Assembly: GCA_020832735.1 (NCBI GenBank)
Contig: JAFIEB010000117.1
Coordinates: 1 to 42,808 of the forward strand
DNA length: 42,808 bases
Direction: 5' to 3'
From: Oceanicaulis sp.
Lineage (GTDB): Bacteria; Pseudomonadota; Alphaproteobacteria; Caulobacterales; Maricaulaceae
Of this stretch, positions 25,821-34,229 are shown one piece after another; the stretch's first letter is position 1; the number at the start of each line of letters is the position of its first letter. Both the position numbers and the translations under genes were made by a program. The notes under the pieces are model-generated. The model did not search any database and was not told where the DNA came from. It saw only the letters and a program-made list of their open reading frames with translations.

Positions 25821-26954
25821 ATGACGGCTGACCCTGACACCCTCGCTGCCCGCGCCCGCGCGCTTGCGCTCGAAGCCGGCTTCTCCACCGCCCATATCGC
25901 GCGCGCCGATGAGCCGTGGGAGGCGGGCGATCATTTGCGCGCCTTCGTCGAGGCGGACCGGCACGGGTCCATGGCCTGGATGGAAGAGACGCTGGAGCGC
26001 CGCGTCCATCCCACGTCTATGTGGCCGGAGGCGAAATCGGCTGTGGTGGTGGGGCTCGACTATGGTCCGGACACCGATCCCATGGCGGGCCTTGCGCGCC
26101 CCCGCGAGCCAGTGATCTCGGTCTATGCGCACAACCGCGATTATCACGATGTGATGAAAAAGCGCCTCAAGGCGCTGGCGCGCGCCTTCCACGCCGAGAC
26201 GGGCGCCGCGGTGAAAGTGTTCGTCGACACCGCCCCGCTGATGGAAAAACCGCTGGCCGAGCGATCCGGCCTGGGCTGGCAGGGCAAGCACACCAATCTG
26301 GTCAGCCGGTCCTTCGGCTCCTGGCTGTTCCTGGGCGTGATGCTGACCGAGGCCGAGTTGGCGCCGGACGCACCCGAAGCCGATCATTGCGGCTCCTGCC
26401 GGGCCTGCCTCGATATCTGCCCCACCAACGCGTTTCCCGCCCCCTACCAGCTCGATGCGCGGCTGTGCATCTCCTACCTCACCATCGAACACAAAGGCCC
26501 GGTGGCGCGCGATCTGCGCCCTCTTCTGGGCAATCGCATCTATGGCTGTGATGACTGCCTGGCGGTGTGCCCGTGGAACAAATTCGCCCGTGTGAGCGCC
26601 GAAATGGCCTTTCACCCGCGCGAAAGCCTGACGGGCTTAACCCTGGCCGGGCTCAGCGCGCTGGACGACGCGGCGTTCCGGGCGCTGTTCACGGCCTCGC
26701 CGGTCAAGCGCATCGGGCGGGACCGCTTCGTGCGCAACGTGCTCTATGCGATTGGCAATTCAGGGGCGCGCGATCTGGCGCAGGCGGCGGTCGACCGGTT
26801 GAAGGATGACAGCGCCCTGGTGCGCGGCGCGGCGGTGTGGGCGCTGTCCCGGCTGGATCGTGCGCGCTTCGAGGCCGAACGCGCAGCGCACGCCGCATCC
26901 GAAGCGGACCGGGACGTGCGCGAGGAGTGGGCGGCCGCGCCGGACGGCGCCTGA
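25821..26954 (+). CDS. queG: Epoxyqueuosine reductase QueG
   Basis: 377 residues. Two [4Fe-4S] motifs are complete: [16 protein letters not shown] and the [11 protein letters not shown] cluster. The N-terminal cobalamin-binding DUF1730-type region ([32 protein letters not shown]) and the conserved [13 protein letters not shown] segment are present, and a C-terminal HEAT-like repeat region follows. The enzyme reduces epoxyqueuosine to queuosine in tRNA anticodons. The start at 25821 lies 226 bp after the fzlA-like frame. The stop is immediately adjacent to the stop of the convergent lipoprotein gene (26954/26955). Confidence 0.97.
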   Translation: MTADPDTLAARARALALEAGFSTAHIARADEPWEAGDHLRAFVEADRHGSMAWMEETLERRVHPTSMWPEAKSAVVVGLDYGPDTDPMAGLARPREPVISVYAHNRDYHDVMKKRLKALARAFHAETGAAVKVFVDTAPLMEKPLAERSGLGWQGKHTNLVSRSFGSWLFLGVMLTEAELAPDAPEADHCGSCRACLDICPTNAFPAPYQLDARLCISYLTIEHKGPVARDLRPLLGNRIYGCDDCLAVCPWNKFARVSAEMAFHPRESLTGLTLAGLSALDDAAFRALFTASPVKRIGRDRFVRNVLYAIGNSGARDLAQAAVDRLKDDSALVRGAAVWALSRLDRARFEAERAAHAASEADRDVREEWAAAPDGA

Positions 26955-28418
26955 TCAGCTGGGACCGGCGGGGTCCATGATCCGGGGCGGGGGCGCGTCC
27001 TCGAACTGCTCCGGCGCGGGCGAGATCACCCGGAACTGTCCGCCCTGTATGGTGTAGACCGCCAGCGCGCGCTCGATCGTGCCGTCCGGGCGGAAACGGA
27101 ACAGGCCGTCCACGCCGTCAAATCCGCTGGGGCGCTCCAGAAGGGCGCGCACATCCTGTCCGCGTTCGCGCGCCATCATTGCGGCCAGCGCGACCGCGTC
27201 ATAGCCCAGCCCCGCCAGGCGCGAGGGGCGCTCGCCATACATCGCCTCATAGACCCGCTCGAAACGCGCGCGCGCTTCGGGTTCGGGGCCGGCGAACCAG
27301 CCGTGGGCGAGCGCCGGCTCGCGCGTTAGCGCCTGATCGCGCCACAGCCCGGTGCCGATGAACTTGACCAGCAGCGGATCGATATTTTCAAACATCAGCA
27401 CCGGTCCCAGCATGCGCAGCTGGTCGCCGCCCTCGGGCATCAGGACCACCTGGAAGGGCGAGCCCGGCGTCGGGCGCCAGTTGGCGCCGCTCATGCGCGC
27501 CGCCTCGCGCGGGTCAAGGCGCTCCACGCCCAGCCGCGCCAGGCGCCGCGCAGCCTGGGTCATGGCGTCCACGCCGCCGTCATAGAGCTCACTGGCCACC
27601 AGGCCGGTGCGGAAGGTGCGCTCGATCCGGCGCGGCTCGGCGCCCTCGGGCGCGCCGTCCGGCAGCGGAACCTCCACCGTGCTCACTTCGGGCAGCGGAT
27701 CGGGCCCGAGCCGGGCCGCGATGGCGGCGCCATAGGCGTCGATGGCCACGCGGCCGTAAGCGGTGTCGGGCGCCACGGCTGCAAACCGGGTCGCGCCCTC
27801 ATCAAGCACATGTTCGGTCACCCGGCGCACTTCCTCCTGGGGCGGGAAGCTGAGCAGGTAGAGCCCGTCGCCGGCGATCGTGGTGTCGGTGGAGAAGGCG
27901 ATCACCGGCTTGCGCGCCGCCCGCGCCACCCCGGCGGCGGCTTCCGCTGCAGCGCTGAACAGCGGGCCGATGATCAGATCGGCGCCGTCGGAGAGGGCTG
28001 ATTCGGCGGCCTCGCGGCCACCCTCGGCGGTGCCGCGCGTGTCCTTGGGCAGCAGCAGCACGGTGTCAACGCCCTGTTCGAACAGGGACAATTCCGCGCC
28101 GCGCAGAATGCGCGAGGCTTCGGCCCGCGCCGCCTCGCTGCGGGCGCTGAACGGCAGCAGCAGGCCGACGCGCAACAGCTCTCTTTCCTGCCCGGCCAGA
28201 TGGGCCGGGGTGTAAACACGCTCGATCATGTCCACGGCGGCGACCGCCGGTTCGGGCGCCTCGCCGATCACCGGGCGCGTTGTCTCCAGCGGGATCTGGC
28301 CGCTTGGCGCGCTTGGTCCGCATGCCGACAGGCCGGCCAGCGCCGCCGCCGCGAGCGCTCCGGCCAGACTTGGCCGGATACGCAGAGTGTTGGACACTGG
28401 CGCTGTCATGATCTGCAT
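26955..28418 (-). CDS. Penicillin-binding protein activator (LpoA-like periplasmic-binding lipoprotein)
   Basis: 487 residues. A signal peptide ends in the lipobox LSAC with Cys33 (Cys30 from the alternative ATG at 28409). The mature protein is a periplasmic-binding-protein fold: RVGLLLPFSARSEAARAEASRILRGAELSLFEQG, then LIIGPLFSAAAEAAA, KPVIAFSTDTTIAG and FAAVAPDTAYGRVA mark the first lobe. It corresponds to the C-terminal domain of E. coli LpoA, the outer-membrane activator of PBP1A; the N-terminal TPR domain of LpoA is absent. Divergent from yraN, as lpoA neighbours yraN in many proteobacteria. Activation of a specific PBP is inference. Confidence 0.85.
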   Translation of the reverse strand: MQIMTAPVSNTLRIRPSLAGALAAAALAGLSACGPSAPSGQIPLETTRPVIGEAPEPAVAAVDMIERVYTPAHLAGQERELLRVGLLLPFSARSEAARAEASRILRGAELSLFEQGVDTVLLLPKDTRGTAEGGREAAESALSDGADLIIGPLFSAAAEAAAGVARAARKPVIAFSTDTTIAGDGLYLLSFPPQEEVRRVTEHVLDEGATRFAAVAPDTAYGRVAIDAYGAAIAARLGPDPLPEVSTVEVPLPDGAPEGAEPRRIERTFRTGLVASELYDGGVDAMTQAARRLARLGVERLDPREAARMSGANWRPTPGSPFQVVLMPEGGDQLRMLGPVLMFENIDPLLVKFIGTGLWRDQALTREPALAHGWFAGPEPEARARFERVYEAMYGERPSRLAGLGYDAVALAAMMARERGQDVRALLERPSGFDGVDGLFRFRPDGTIERALAVYTIQGGQFRVISPAPEQFEDAPPPRIMDPAGPS

Positions 28419-28520
28419 CCCGTCTCGTCTTTATGCCTGTTGCGCGGCGCGCGCCTGCCGGGCTGAAGCTAACCGGGCGCGCCGTGGGGGGCAACCGCGC
28501 GCAGCGCCGGGGGCGTCGCC

Positions 28521-28910
28521 ATGAGCCGCGACCGGCGGCGCGCGGCCGAACGCCGGGGCCGCCGGGCCGAGGCGCTGGCGGCGCTTTGGCTGCAGCTGTC
28601 GGGCTGGCGCATTCTGGACCGGCGCGCGCGCACCGGGGCGGGCGAGCTGGATCTGGTGGCCCGGCGGGGCGGGGTGCTGGCCTTCATCGAGGTCAAGGAG
28701 CGCTCCAGCCTGGAAGCCGGGCTGGAGGCGGTGGGGCCGCGCCAGCGCGCGCGCCTGATCCGCGCCGGGTCGCTGTGGCAGTCCCGGCGCAGCGATCTGG
28801 CGGCGATGCAGCCGCGCTATGACCTGATCGTCATCGCCCCCTGGCGCTGGCCGCGCCATCAGGCGGCCGCGTTCGACGCCGATGCGCCCGGACTGCGCAA
28901 TCTGATCTGA
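28521..28910 (+). CDS. YraN family (UPF0102) putative endonuclease
   Basis: 129 residues, the usual length. The restriction-nuclease-like core is visible: GELDLVARRGGVLAFIEVKER holds the Asp and the ExK pair of a PD-(D/E)xK site, preceded by the AEALAALWLQLSGWRILDRRARTGAGE segment. The biochemical role is unproven; the family is thought to act on DNA or Holliday-like structures. It is divergent from the LpoA-like gene (102-bp gap). rsmI, commonly adjacent to this pair in other proteobacteria, is not present here. The BON lipoprotein gene follows 107 bp downstream. Confidence 0.93.
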   Translation: MSRDRRRAAERRGRRAEALAALWLQLSGWRILDRRARTGAGELDLVARRGGVLAFIEVKERSSLEAGLEAVGPRQRARLIRAGSLWQSRRSDLAAMQPRYDLIVIAPWRWPRHQAAAFDADAPGLRNLI

Positions 28911-29017
28911 GCGTCCGTAAACGGGCGCAGGGTGAACATCGCGTTAACCGCTTCTTGGCGAAGCCGCGCGAGAGTGAGCGCCGGGGGGAGATGCGCGCCG
29001 CACCGGAAGGTTCCATC

Positions 29018-29680
29018 ATGATGACGCTCAGACAAATCATCGTTCTCGCCGCCTGCCTTGCCGCCCTGCCCGCCTGCGCCGCCATGCAGGACCAGCGCTC
29101 GGCCGTGCGTCAGGTCGATGACGCCAACGCCTCCATCGCCATCAAATCGGCCATGCTGCGCGCGGAAGGCTTCGCGCTGTCGGGCGTGGATGTGGAGGTG
29201 ACCGAAGGCGTCGCGCTGCTGGGCGGAAGCGTCCCGCGCGAGGAGGACCGGCTCTACGCCGAGTGCCTGGCCTGGTCCGCACCGGCGGTGCGCAGCGTGG
29301 CCAACCACTTGAAGGTCGGGGAAGGCCGCGGTCTGCGCCGGGCGGCCGGCGATGTCTGGATCACCCAGCGCGTGCGCGCCCGGCTGGCCGGGGACGGCTC
29401 GGTGCGTTCGATCAACTACAATATCGAGACCCATCGCGGGGTGGTGTATCTGCTCGGCTTCGCCCGCGATGAAACCGAACGCGACCGTGCGGCCCAGCTG
29501 GCCTCTCTGGTCGGCGGCGTGGAGCGTGTCGTGTTGCTGGTGCGTACCGGCGGCGAAGCGCCGGACCTTCCCCCGCGCGGCGAGCTGCGCGCCGAGCTGT
29601 GCGATGCGGTCGCACGCGGCGAACCGCTTGCGCCAGAGCCGTCTGAGGAGGCGCCTCCCGCCAATGCGGACACCCCCTGA
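29018..29680 (+). CDS. Dual-BON-domain lipoprotein (DolP/YraP-like)
   Basis: 220 residues. The lipobox LPAC gives an N-terminal lipidated cysteine. Two BON domains follow: about 35-100 (ASIAIKSAMLRAEGFALSGVDVEVTEGVALLGGSV) and about 112-185 (VWITQRVRARLAGDGSVRSINYNIETHRGVVYLLGFA), then a Pro/Glu-rich tail. This is the architecture of E. coli DolP, an outer-membrane-integrity lipoprotein that lies near yraN and lpoA. The second of two adjacent ATGs (29018, 29021) could also be used; GGAAGG at 29004-29009 fits the first. TTAACC near 28944 with TTGG seven bases later is a poor CtrA-like half site. Confidence 0.88.
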   Translation: MMTLRQIIVLAACLAALPACAAMQDQRSAVRQVDDANASIAIKSAMLRAEGFALSGVDVEVTEGVALLGGSVPREEDRLYAECLAWSAPAVRSVANHLKVGEGRGLRRAAGDVWITQRVRARLAGDGSVRSINYNIETHRGVVYLLGFARDETERDRAAQLASLVGGVERVVLLVRTGGEAPDLPPRGELRAELCDAVARGEPLAPEPSEEAPPANADTP

Positions 29681-29713
29681 GAGGGTGCGCGTTAAGAATT
29701 ATTCCCTCACGGG

Positions 29714-29747
29714 TTGACAGCGCTCCGGCTCTGTTCCATGAATGTTC
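29714..29747 (+). promoter_or_regulatory. SOS-boxed promoter of comM/yifB
   Basis: TTGACA (29714-29719) is a perfect -35. GTTC at 29733-29736 and GTTC at 29744-29747, with exactly seven bases between them (CATGAAT), form a full alphaproteobacterial LexA operator covering the presumed -10 region. A short hairpin CAGCTC-ATGC-GAGCTG (29763-29778) and CGTTCA-T-TGAACG (29815-29827) lie in the approximately 80-base leader. Confidence 0.8.
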
Positions 29748-29836
29748 GCTCTTTGATCGCCTCAGCTCATGCGAGCTGTGGAAAGGTGCGGCGCAGCATC
29801 CGCACAGTCAAACGCGTTCATTGAACGGAGGGCGCC

Positions 29837-31387
29837 ATGAGCTTCCGGACCCATTCCGCCGCATTCGAGGGGGCGGTGGCCCGCCCGGTCGAGGTGCAGG
29901 TGCAGATCGCCGGCGGCCAGCCGAACTTCTCTGTCGTGGGGCTGGGCGACAAGGCGGTGGCCGAGAGCCGCGAGCGCATCCGCGCGGCGTTCGCCGCCAT
30001 CGGGCTGGCGCTGCCGAACAAGCGCCTGATCGTCAATCTGGCCCCCGCTGACCGGCCCAAGGAGGGCGCTCATTACGACCTGCCCATCGCCATGGGGCTG
30101 ATGGCGGCGGTGGGCGTCTTGCCGCGCGACGTGCTGGAGGGCCATCTGGTGATGGGCGAGCTGGGGCTGGACGGCTCCATCGCGCCGTGCCCGGGCGCCT
30201 TGCCTGCAGCCATGCTCGCCAGCGAGATGGAGCTGGCCTTCATCTGTCCCGAGGCGAGCGGGCCCGAAGCGGCATGGGCGGGCGGCGAGCTGGCCATACT
30301 GGCGCCGGCCTCGCTGATCCAGCTGGTCAATCATTTCAAGGGCGGGCAAGTGATCGCCCGGCCCGCGCCCGGCGATCTGATCGAGGGCGGGCCGGTTCCC
30401 GATCTGCGCGATGTGCGCGGCCAGGAGACCGCCAAGCGGGCGCTGGAGATCGCAGCGGCCGGCGGGCACAATCTCCTGATGGTCGGCCCGCCCGGCGCAG
30501 GCAAGTCCATGCTGGCGGCGCGCGCGCCGGGCCTGTTGCCGCCGCTGGACGCGCGCGAGCTGCTGGAAGTGTCCATGATCCAGTCTGTGGCCGGGATGGT
30601 GGAGCGCGGGCGGCTGTCGCGCACCCGTCCGTTCCGCGCCCCGCACCATTCAGCCTCCATGGCGGCGATGGTGGGCGGCGGATCGCGCATCAAGCCGGGC
30701 GAGGCCTCGCTGGCCCATCACGGCGTCCTGTTCCTGGATGAATTGCCCGAGTTCCATCCCCAGGTGCTCGACAGCCTGCGCCAGCCGCTGGAGACCGGGG
30801 AGATCGCCGTGGCCCGCGCCAATCAGCGCGTGACGTTTCCGGCGCGTTTTCAGCTCATTAGCGCCATGAACCCATGCCGTTGCGGATGGGCCGGGCAGAA
30901 CGGCCAGTCCTGCGGGCGGGGGCCGCGCTGTGTGGAATCCTATCAGGCGCGGGTCTCCGGCCCGATGATGGACCGGATCGATTTGCAGATCGACGTGCCG
31001 CCGGTGACGCCGGCCGATCTCGCCCTGCCGCCCGCGCCGGAAGGCACGGCCGAGGCCGCCGCCCGGGTCGCCCGGGCGCGCGCCGCCCAGACCGATCGCG
31101 GCGGGCTCAATGCGCGCCTGTCCGGGGACCGGCTTGACGCCGCCACGGCGCCCGACGCGGCCGGGCGCGATCTGCTGGCGCGCGCCAGCGAGGCCATGGG
31201 GCTGACCGCGCGCGCCTATCACCGCGTGCTGCGCGTGGCGCGCACCATCGCCGATCTGGACGGCGCGGACTCTGTGCGCCGCATCCATGTGGCCGAAGCC
31301 TTGAGCGCGCGCCGTGTGCGCGCCGCGCCGCAAGCCGTGTCCCGGCCCGCGGCGGCGTCCGGCGCGCCCGCAGGCTGGCAAGCCTGA
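29837..31387 (+). CDS. YifB/ComM family Mg-chelatase-like AAA+ ATPase
   Basis: 516 residues. The N-terminal ChlI-like domain (FEGAVARPVEVQVQIAGGQPNFSVVGLGDKAVAES) precedes the AAA+ core with Walker A GPPGAGKSM, the arginine/sensor region and a zinc-like CRCGWAGQNGQSC stretch, then the C-terminal MCM-lid-type helical region (ARAYHRVLRVARTIADLDG). In naturally competent bacteria ComM is a branch-migration helicase acting in DNA integration; in this organism a general recombination role is likely. The ATG at 29837 has CGGAGGG upstream. A LexA-type operator overlaps its promoter, suggesting damage induction. Confidence 0.93.
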   Translation: MSFRTHSAAFEGAVARPVEVQVQIAGGQPNFSVVGLGDKAVAESRERIRAAFAAIGLALPNKRLIVNLAPADRPKEGAHYDLPIAMGLMAAVGVLPRDVLEGHLVMGELGLDGSIAPCPGALPAAMLASEMELAFICPEASGPEAAWAGGELAILAPASLIQLVNHFKGGQVIARPAPGDLIEGGPVPDLRDVRGQETAKRALEIAAAGGHNLLMVGPPGAGKSMLAARAPGLLPPLDARELLEVSMIQSVAGMVERGRLSRTRPFRAPHHSASMAAMVGGGSRIKPGEASLAHHGVLFLDELPEFHPQVLDSLRQPLETGEIAVARANQRVTFPARFQLISAMNPCRCGWAGQNGQSCGRGPRCVESYQARVSGPMMDRIDLQIDVPPVTPADLALPPAPEGTAEAAARVARARAAQTDRGGLNARLSGDRLDAATAPDAAGRDLLARASEAMGLTARAYHRVLRVARTIADLDGADSVRRIHVAEALSARRVRAAPQAVSRPAAASGAPAGWQA

Positions 31388-31405
31388 GTTGGCGCCTGGC
31401 GCGCG

Positions 31406-32539
31406 CTACAGGCAGCGATAGGCCGCTTCAATCAGGGCTTTGGCGCGCGCGTCGCCGACCAGCACGTCCATCTGGCGGTTCATCACATAGGCCCCTGACA
31501 CCCCGCGCACCGGATCGGCGAAGGCGCAGCTGCCCCCAAACCCGTAATGACCGACGGCGCGCGGCTCAGGGCCGAAGGCGGCGCTGCCGCGGTTGACCAT
31601 CACGCCGGCCGCGAAGCTCAGATCAAAGGGCAGCACGCGGTCGGGTCCGGCCGTGCGCGGTTTCAGCGCCGCGGCCAGCGTGTCCGCGCCCAGAAAGGCC
31701 TCGCCGTCCAGCCGGCCCCCGCAGGCGAAAGGCGCCATCAACCGCGCCAGCGCCAGGGCGGTGGCGTGGGCGTTGGCGGCGGGCAGTTCAGCGCTGCGCC
31801 AGGCGGCTGCGCCCCGGCGCCCCGGCGAGGAGCCCGGCCGCAGGAAGGCGGCCTGTTTTTCCGCATTGAGCGGACCCAGATGCGGCGGGCGCGGCGGCAA
31901 GACGTGCTCGGCGGCGCGCGCATGCTCGCTTTCGGGCAGGCCGATATGGCAATCAATCGCGCGCGGCCCGGCGATCACCTCGCGCAGCAGCCCGCCCACC
32001 GTGCGCCCTTGAGGGTCGGCGCGGCGCACCGCGGCGTCGGCGAGCACGCCAAAGCTCAGCGGGTGATAGCCCGAACCCTCGCCCGGCGGCCACATCGGAG
32101 CCATGGCGGCGAAATAGGCCTCCATCTTGTGCCGGTCGAACCAGTCATCGGGCGCAATGTCCTCGCCCGGGCCGGGCAAGCCGGCCTGGTGGGACAGCGC
32201 CTGGGCCAGCGTGACCGCGCCCTTGCCATTGGCGGCGAAGTCCGGCCAGACGGCGCTGAGCGGCGCGTCGTAATCAAGCCGGCCCTGATCTGCGAGCCAG
32301 GCCACAACCAGCGCGGTGACGGCCTTGCCGGTGGAGAACACTGGAACCAGCGTATCGGCCGCCCAGGGCCGGGTGCGCGCCTTGTCGGCCCAGCCGGCGT
32401 GGAGATCGCAAAGCGTCTCGCCGTCACGGATCAGCGCAAAGGCTGCGCCCAACTCGCCTTGGTTGGCGAAGTTCTCTTCAAACGCATCGCGCACCGGCTC
32501 GAAGCCGGGCGACAGATGGCCGTGTATGGTGATGCTCAT
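31406..32539 (-). CDS. Serine beta-lactamase-like hydrolase (esterase EstB-like)
   Basis: 377 residues. The class C/PBP-like motifs are present: the nucleophile SxxK as STGK (in VPVFSTGKAVTALV), a Tyr motif YHPLSFG in place of YxN, and a later HYGFGG segment. These enzymes act on esters or amides; true beta-lactamase activity is not implied. There is no obvious signal peptide, so it is probably cytoplasmic. The ATG at 32539 begins the conserved part; the upstream in-frame stretch to 32659 is Arg/Ala-rich and not conserved-looking. It follows the fusion gene on the opposite side of a 40-bp gap (same strand, 32540-32579). Confidence 0.88.
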   Translation of the reverse strand: MSITIHGHLSPGFEPVRDAFEENFANQGELGAAFALIRDGETLCDLHAGWADKARTRPWAADTLVPVFSTGKAVTALVVAWLADQGRLDYDAPLSAVWPDFAANGKGAVTLAQALSHQAGLPGPGEDIAPDDWFDRHKMEAYFAAMAPMWPPGEGSGYHPLSFGVLADAAVRRADPQGRTVGGLLREVIAGPRAIDCHIGLPESEHARAAEHVLPPRPPHLGPLNAEKQAAFLRPGSSPGRRGAAAWRSAELPAANAHATALALARLMAPFACGGRLDGEAFLGADTLAAALKPRTAGPDRVLPFDLSFAAGVMVNRGSAAFGPEPRAVGHYGFGGSCAFADPVRGVSGAYVMNRQMDVLVGDARAKALIEAAYRCL

Positions 32540-32579
32540 GCCCGGCGAGCTAGCCCAGCCACGCGCGCCGCGCAAGCGC

Positions 32580-34205
32580 TTACGCCCAGATCGCCATGCG
32601 CAGCCCGCGCGCATCGCGCGGCGGGTCCTCCGGCAGGCGCAGGGCGGTTCCCGCCGCAATGCGCCGCGCGGTCAAAAGGCATAATCCCGCATCCACAAGG
32701 TCATCGGGCAAGGCCTCGGACTTCCTGAACGGGTGCGGCTCGAACAGCGCGCGCGGCAGGCCGTGCGCCTCAAGCAGCGCCAGCCGCTCGGCGCGCCCTT
32801 CAGGCGTCTTCTTGCCATGGCGCGCCGGCGCATCGGTCAGGGCGGCGATCACGGTTTCAGGGTGGGTTTCAAACACGCACCCCTCCAGCTGCGGGGTCAT
32901 GGCCGCGTCGATCTCGCGGATTTTCCTGAACAGGGCGAAGGACTGGGCGCCGACGCCGGATCCGCCCGCGGCGCGGCTGAGCGCGTCGACCTGCGCCCGG
33001 CTTGATCCGGCGAATGCGGCGCGCAGGGGCGTGGGGAAGATCGAGGTGCGGCGCGCGCCCAGCATCGCCCGCGCCGCCTGTTCGCAGGCGCGCCCGGACC
33101 GGCCATGGGCCAGCGGGACATCCGGCAAGCCTATGGGCATGTCCACCGCAATCACCTGTGCGCCGGATTCCAGCGCCTGCGCAAAGCTGGCGTAGAGGAC
33201 TGCAGACGGCGGTTCCAGCCCGTTGAGATCATACAGCACCCCGGCCCAGCCGCCCGGCGCGCCGTCCAGTCCCAGCGCATAGGCCGGGCGCGTTGCGCGC
33301 CCGCTTGCGGGCGGGGCGTACGGCAGCGGCCTGAAGGGCGCAGGCGCGGCGAGGGAGCCCTGCGAAATCGCCAGCGCAGGCGCGCCGGCCAGGGTGCGCG
33401 AAAGCACATGACTGACCCGGCCAGCGCCGACGCGCGCGGCGGCCTCCCAGGATGCGCCCGTGAGGCGCGCCGCCAGCGCGCGGGCGGCGAACAGATCGCC
33501 CGCGCCGTGCGGGGCGCGCCCGCCCGGCGCTGCGGCGTCCGGTGTTTCCAGATGCGTTTGCCCGCCGGGCGTGAGCACCATCAATCCAATCGCGCCGGGC
33601 CGGGCGGGGGCGGAGGTGATGAGCGCAGCCGGCGCCAGCGCGCGCGCCGCCCCGGCGGCGTCCTGCGGGGATGTGATGGCGCGTCCGGCCAGCCAGGACA
33701 GCTCGTACAGATTGGGCGTGATCACATCGGCGAGCGGGACCAGCGCGCCGGCCACCGCTTCGGCGGCCGGTCTCGGCACATACAGGCCCGCATCGCCCCC
33801 GTCCGCCGCGCCGTCGCCCAGGATCGGATCGACCATCACCAGAATGTCCGGGTTCGCTGCGCGGGCCGCGGCGATGAAGTCGGCCGCCGCTTCGGCCTGG
33901 GCCGGGCTGGCGAAATAGCCGGTCAGAATGGCGCGCGCCCGTGCAGGCGCGCCGGTCGCCGCCAGCGCGTCCAGCAGGCTCCTGAAGGCCGCGTCGTCCA
34001 TCGCCGCGCCGCCGGGCGCGCCCAGGCCGGGATGGCGTCCGAAGGCGACGGTGGGCGCCAGGCAGGTCTCCAACCCGGCGCCATGCAGCACGCGCACGCT
34101 CAGGCTTCCGCCCACCGGGCTTCCGGCCAGCTGGGAGCTGATCACGATCACCGGACCGTCTGCGGCGCGGGAGCCGGGGTGCGGGGTATGGCTGGCGCGG
34201 GTCAT
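32580..34205 (-). CDS. Pyridoxal-kinase-like protein fused to a DUF429 domain
   Basis: 541 residues in one uninterrupted frame. Residues about 15-285 form a PfkB/ribokinase-fold kinase of the pyridoxal kinase type: VISSQLAGSPVGGSLS at the vitamin-binding start, VDPILGD (125-131) and the GAGD motif (234-237) with the catalytic Asp. A 20-residue Pro/Ala linker (about 286-307) is followed by a DUF429 domain (about 308-541): GLDGAPGGWAGVLYD, VDMPIGLP (354-361), PTPLRAAF and the terminal DDLVDAGLCLLTARR. DUF429 is a predicted RNase-H-like fold of unknown activity. I do not recall this fusion as standard. The 34205 ATG is divergent from the CoA-ester lyase gene with only 24 bp between. Confidence 0.82.
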   Translation of the reverse strand: MTRASHTPHPGSRAADGPVIVISSQLAGSPVGGSLSVRVLHGAGLETCLAPTVAFGRHPGLGAPGGAAMDDAAFRSLLDALAATGAPARARAILTGYFASPAQAEAAADFIAAARAANPDILVMVDPILGDGAADGGDAGLYVPRPAAEAVAGALVPLADVITPNLYELSWLAGRAITSPQDAAGAARALAPAALITSAPARPGAIGLMVLTPGGQTHLETPDAAAPGGRAPHGAGDLFAARALAARLTGASWEAAARVGAGRVSHVLSRTLAGAPALAISQGSLAAPAPFRPLPYAPPASGRATRPAYALGLDGAPGGWAGVLYDLNGLEPPSAVLYASFAQALESGAQVIAVDMPIGLPDVPLAHGRSGRACEQAARAMLGARRTSIFPTPLRAAFAGSSRAQVDALSRAAGGSGVGAQSFALFRKIREIDAAMTPQLEGCVFETHPETVIAALTDAPARHGKKTPEGRAERLALLEAHGLPRALFEPHPFRKSEALPDDLVDAGLCLLTARRIAAGTALRLPEDPPRDARGLRMAIWA

Positions 34206-34229
34206 CGCCCTCTTGTAAGGCTGGGCGCC

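Noticed and set aside
28935-28960. TTAACC-type CtrA site before the BON lipoprotein gene
   Set aside because: Only six of eight positions match (TTAA-N7-TTGG), too weak to report as a site.
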